From positions 806,001-870,000 of the forward strand of contig CAVUUV010000003.1 in the NCBI GenBank assembly GCA_963744905.1: a stretch of 64,000 nt of DNA, written 5' to 3'. Positions within the stretch are counted from its first letter, which is position 1. Each line of letters begins with the position of its first letter. Source of the stretch: DATFFO01 sp963744905. Its GTDB lineage: Bacteria; Actinomycetota; Acidimicrobiia; Spongiisociales; ZC4RG35. The position numbers were made by a program, and so were the translations under genes. Of this stretch, positions 63,513 to 64,000 are shown one piece after another. The notes under the pieces were generated by a model, which ran no database searches, was not told the origin of the DNA, and was given only the letters and a program-made list of their open reading frames with translations.

Positions 63513-64000
63513 ATGGATGCCACCGCCTACCTGGCTCGCATCGGACTGGACCCTGGAATCGAGCCCACCCTGGCCAACCTGGAGCGTTTGCAGCGCGCCC
63601 ACCTCACGGCGGTCCCCTTCGAGAACCTCGACGTCTTTCACCGACGCGGTGTGCGGACGACCGAGGACTGGTCTGTCCCCAAGATCGTGGACCGGAGGCG
63701 AGGTGGCTGGTGCTTCGAGCTCAACGGTGCCTTCGCCTGGCTGCTGACCGAACTGGGATATCGAGTGCGCCGCCTGGCGGCCACCGTCATCGGCGGCAGC
63801 GACTCGCCCATGCCCACCCACCTGACTCTCGAAGTGAGCCTCGATCGTCCCTATCTGGTCGATGTGGGATTCGGGGATTCGTTCATCCGGCCGTTGCCAC
63901 TCGATTCCGAAGGCCCCCACGACGGGGGGACGGGCAGATATGGCTTCGTGTTCGAAGACACAATGACCACGCTCGTCTCACATGAGGAGGACGACGGGAT
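63513..64000 (+). CDS. nat: Arylamine N-acetyltransferase, 3' end outside the window
   Basis: At least 162 residues from ATG 63513; truncated by the window edge. The catalytic Cys lies in 'RRGGWCFELNGAF' (family RGGxCxE), the His in 'PMPTHLTLEV' and the Asp in 'LVDVGFGD', so the triad is complete. It transfers acetyl or propionyl groups from CoA to arylamines; in mycobacteria NAT is linked to cholesterol-derived propionyl-CoA. Divergent from acpS by about 55 bp. Confidence 0.93.
   Translation, partial: MDATAYLARIGLDPGIEPTLANLERLQRAHLTAVPFENLDVFHRRGVRTTEDWSVPKIVDRRRGGWCFELNGAFAWLLTELGYRVRRLAATVIGGSDSPMPTHLTLEVSLDRPYLVDVGFGDSFIRPLPLDSEGPHDGGTGRYGFVFEDTMTTLVSHEEDDG

Overview
This is a high-GC actinobacterial chromosome segment, most likely from the class Acidimicrobiia. 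The case rests on several points. There are F420-type enzymes (an LLM-class oxidoreductase and a deazaflavin-dependent nitroreductase relative), polyphosphate glucokinase, a HadAB-like dehydratase next to rpmG/secE/nusG, and SLH repeats of the 'GITKGC...RFCP..VTRAQMASFLVRAL' style common in Acidimicrobiia. GTG and TTG starts and 4-bp ATGA/GTGA/TTGA gene overlaps are frequent. The class-level placement is inference from gene content and was not computed.

Layout. 1-7 kb: start of a sigma-70 factor, a TetR/DHA2-MFS efflux operon with a palindromic operator, a YyaL-type thioredoxin-fold protein, heme A synthase and a CBS/cysteine-synthase-like enzyme followed by two 59-bp direct repeats. 7-14.2 kb: a possible small RNA with a near-complete anti-Shine-Dalgarno match, an ECF sigma/RskA-like anti-sigma pair, a membrane-anchored HTH protein, and two adjacent secreted surface proteins (one with an LPFTG-like tail, one with SLH repeats). 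14.4-29.5 kb: tRNA-Sec, a palindromic repeat cluster, an IS5-like MITE that supplies the stop codon of the malic enzyme, then housekeeping metabolism (HflX, PpgK, Gnd, SerB, PepN and others).

29.5-38 kb is the translation core on the minus strand: tRNA-Tyr, tRNA-Thr, tRNA-Met, tuf, rpmG, HadAB-like dehydratase, ECF sigma/anti-sigma, tRNA-Trp, secE, nusG, rplK, (an inverted F420-type gene), rplA, the L10 leader, rplJ and rplL. It departs from the usual pattern in several ways: rpoBC does not follow rplL, rplK and rplA are split, L10 carries a long acidic repeat tail, and tuf has codon usage unlike its neighbours. 38-45.4 kb holds HtpX, MidA, GlgA, a frameshifted alpha/beta hydrolase and an ArsR/MFS pair. 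45.6-54 kb holds groES-groEL with a degenerate CIRCE, the tsaE-tsaB-rimI-tsaD cluster, a family 4/5 uracil-DNA glycosylase and alr.

54.9-61.7 kb is the most interesting part. A GAF histidine kinase and NarL-type regulator sit directly upstream of coxM-coxS-coxL, whose large subunit carries the AYRCSFR signature of form I aerobic CO dehydrogenase. An XdhC protein fused to a YHS domain follows. This block lies between nnrD-acpS and alr-tsaE, genes that are usually close together. I propose it as a CO-oxidation module with its own gas- or redox-sensing two-component system. A second theme is a family of modular double-hairpin repeats found at three loci (23.6, 36.3 and 60.7 kb); one copy contributes the likely start codon of xdhC.
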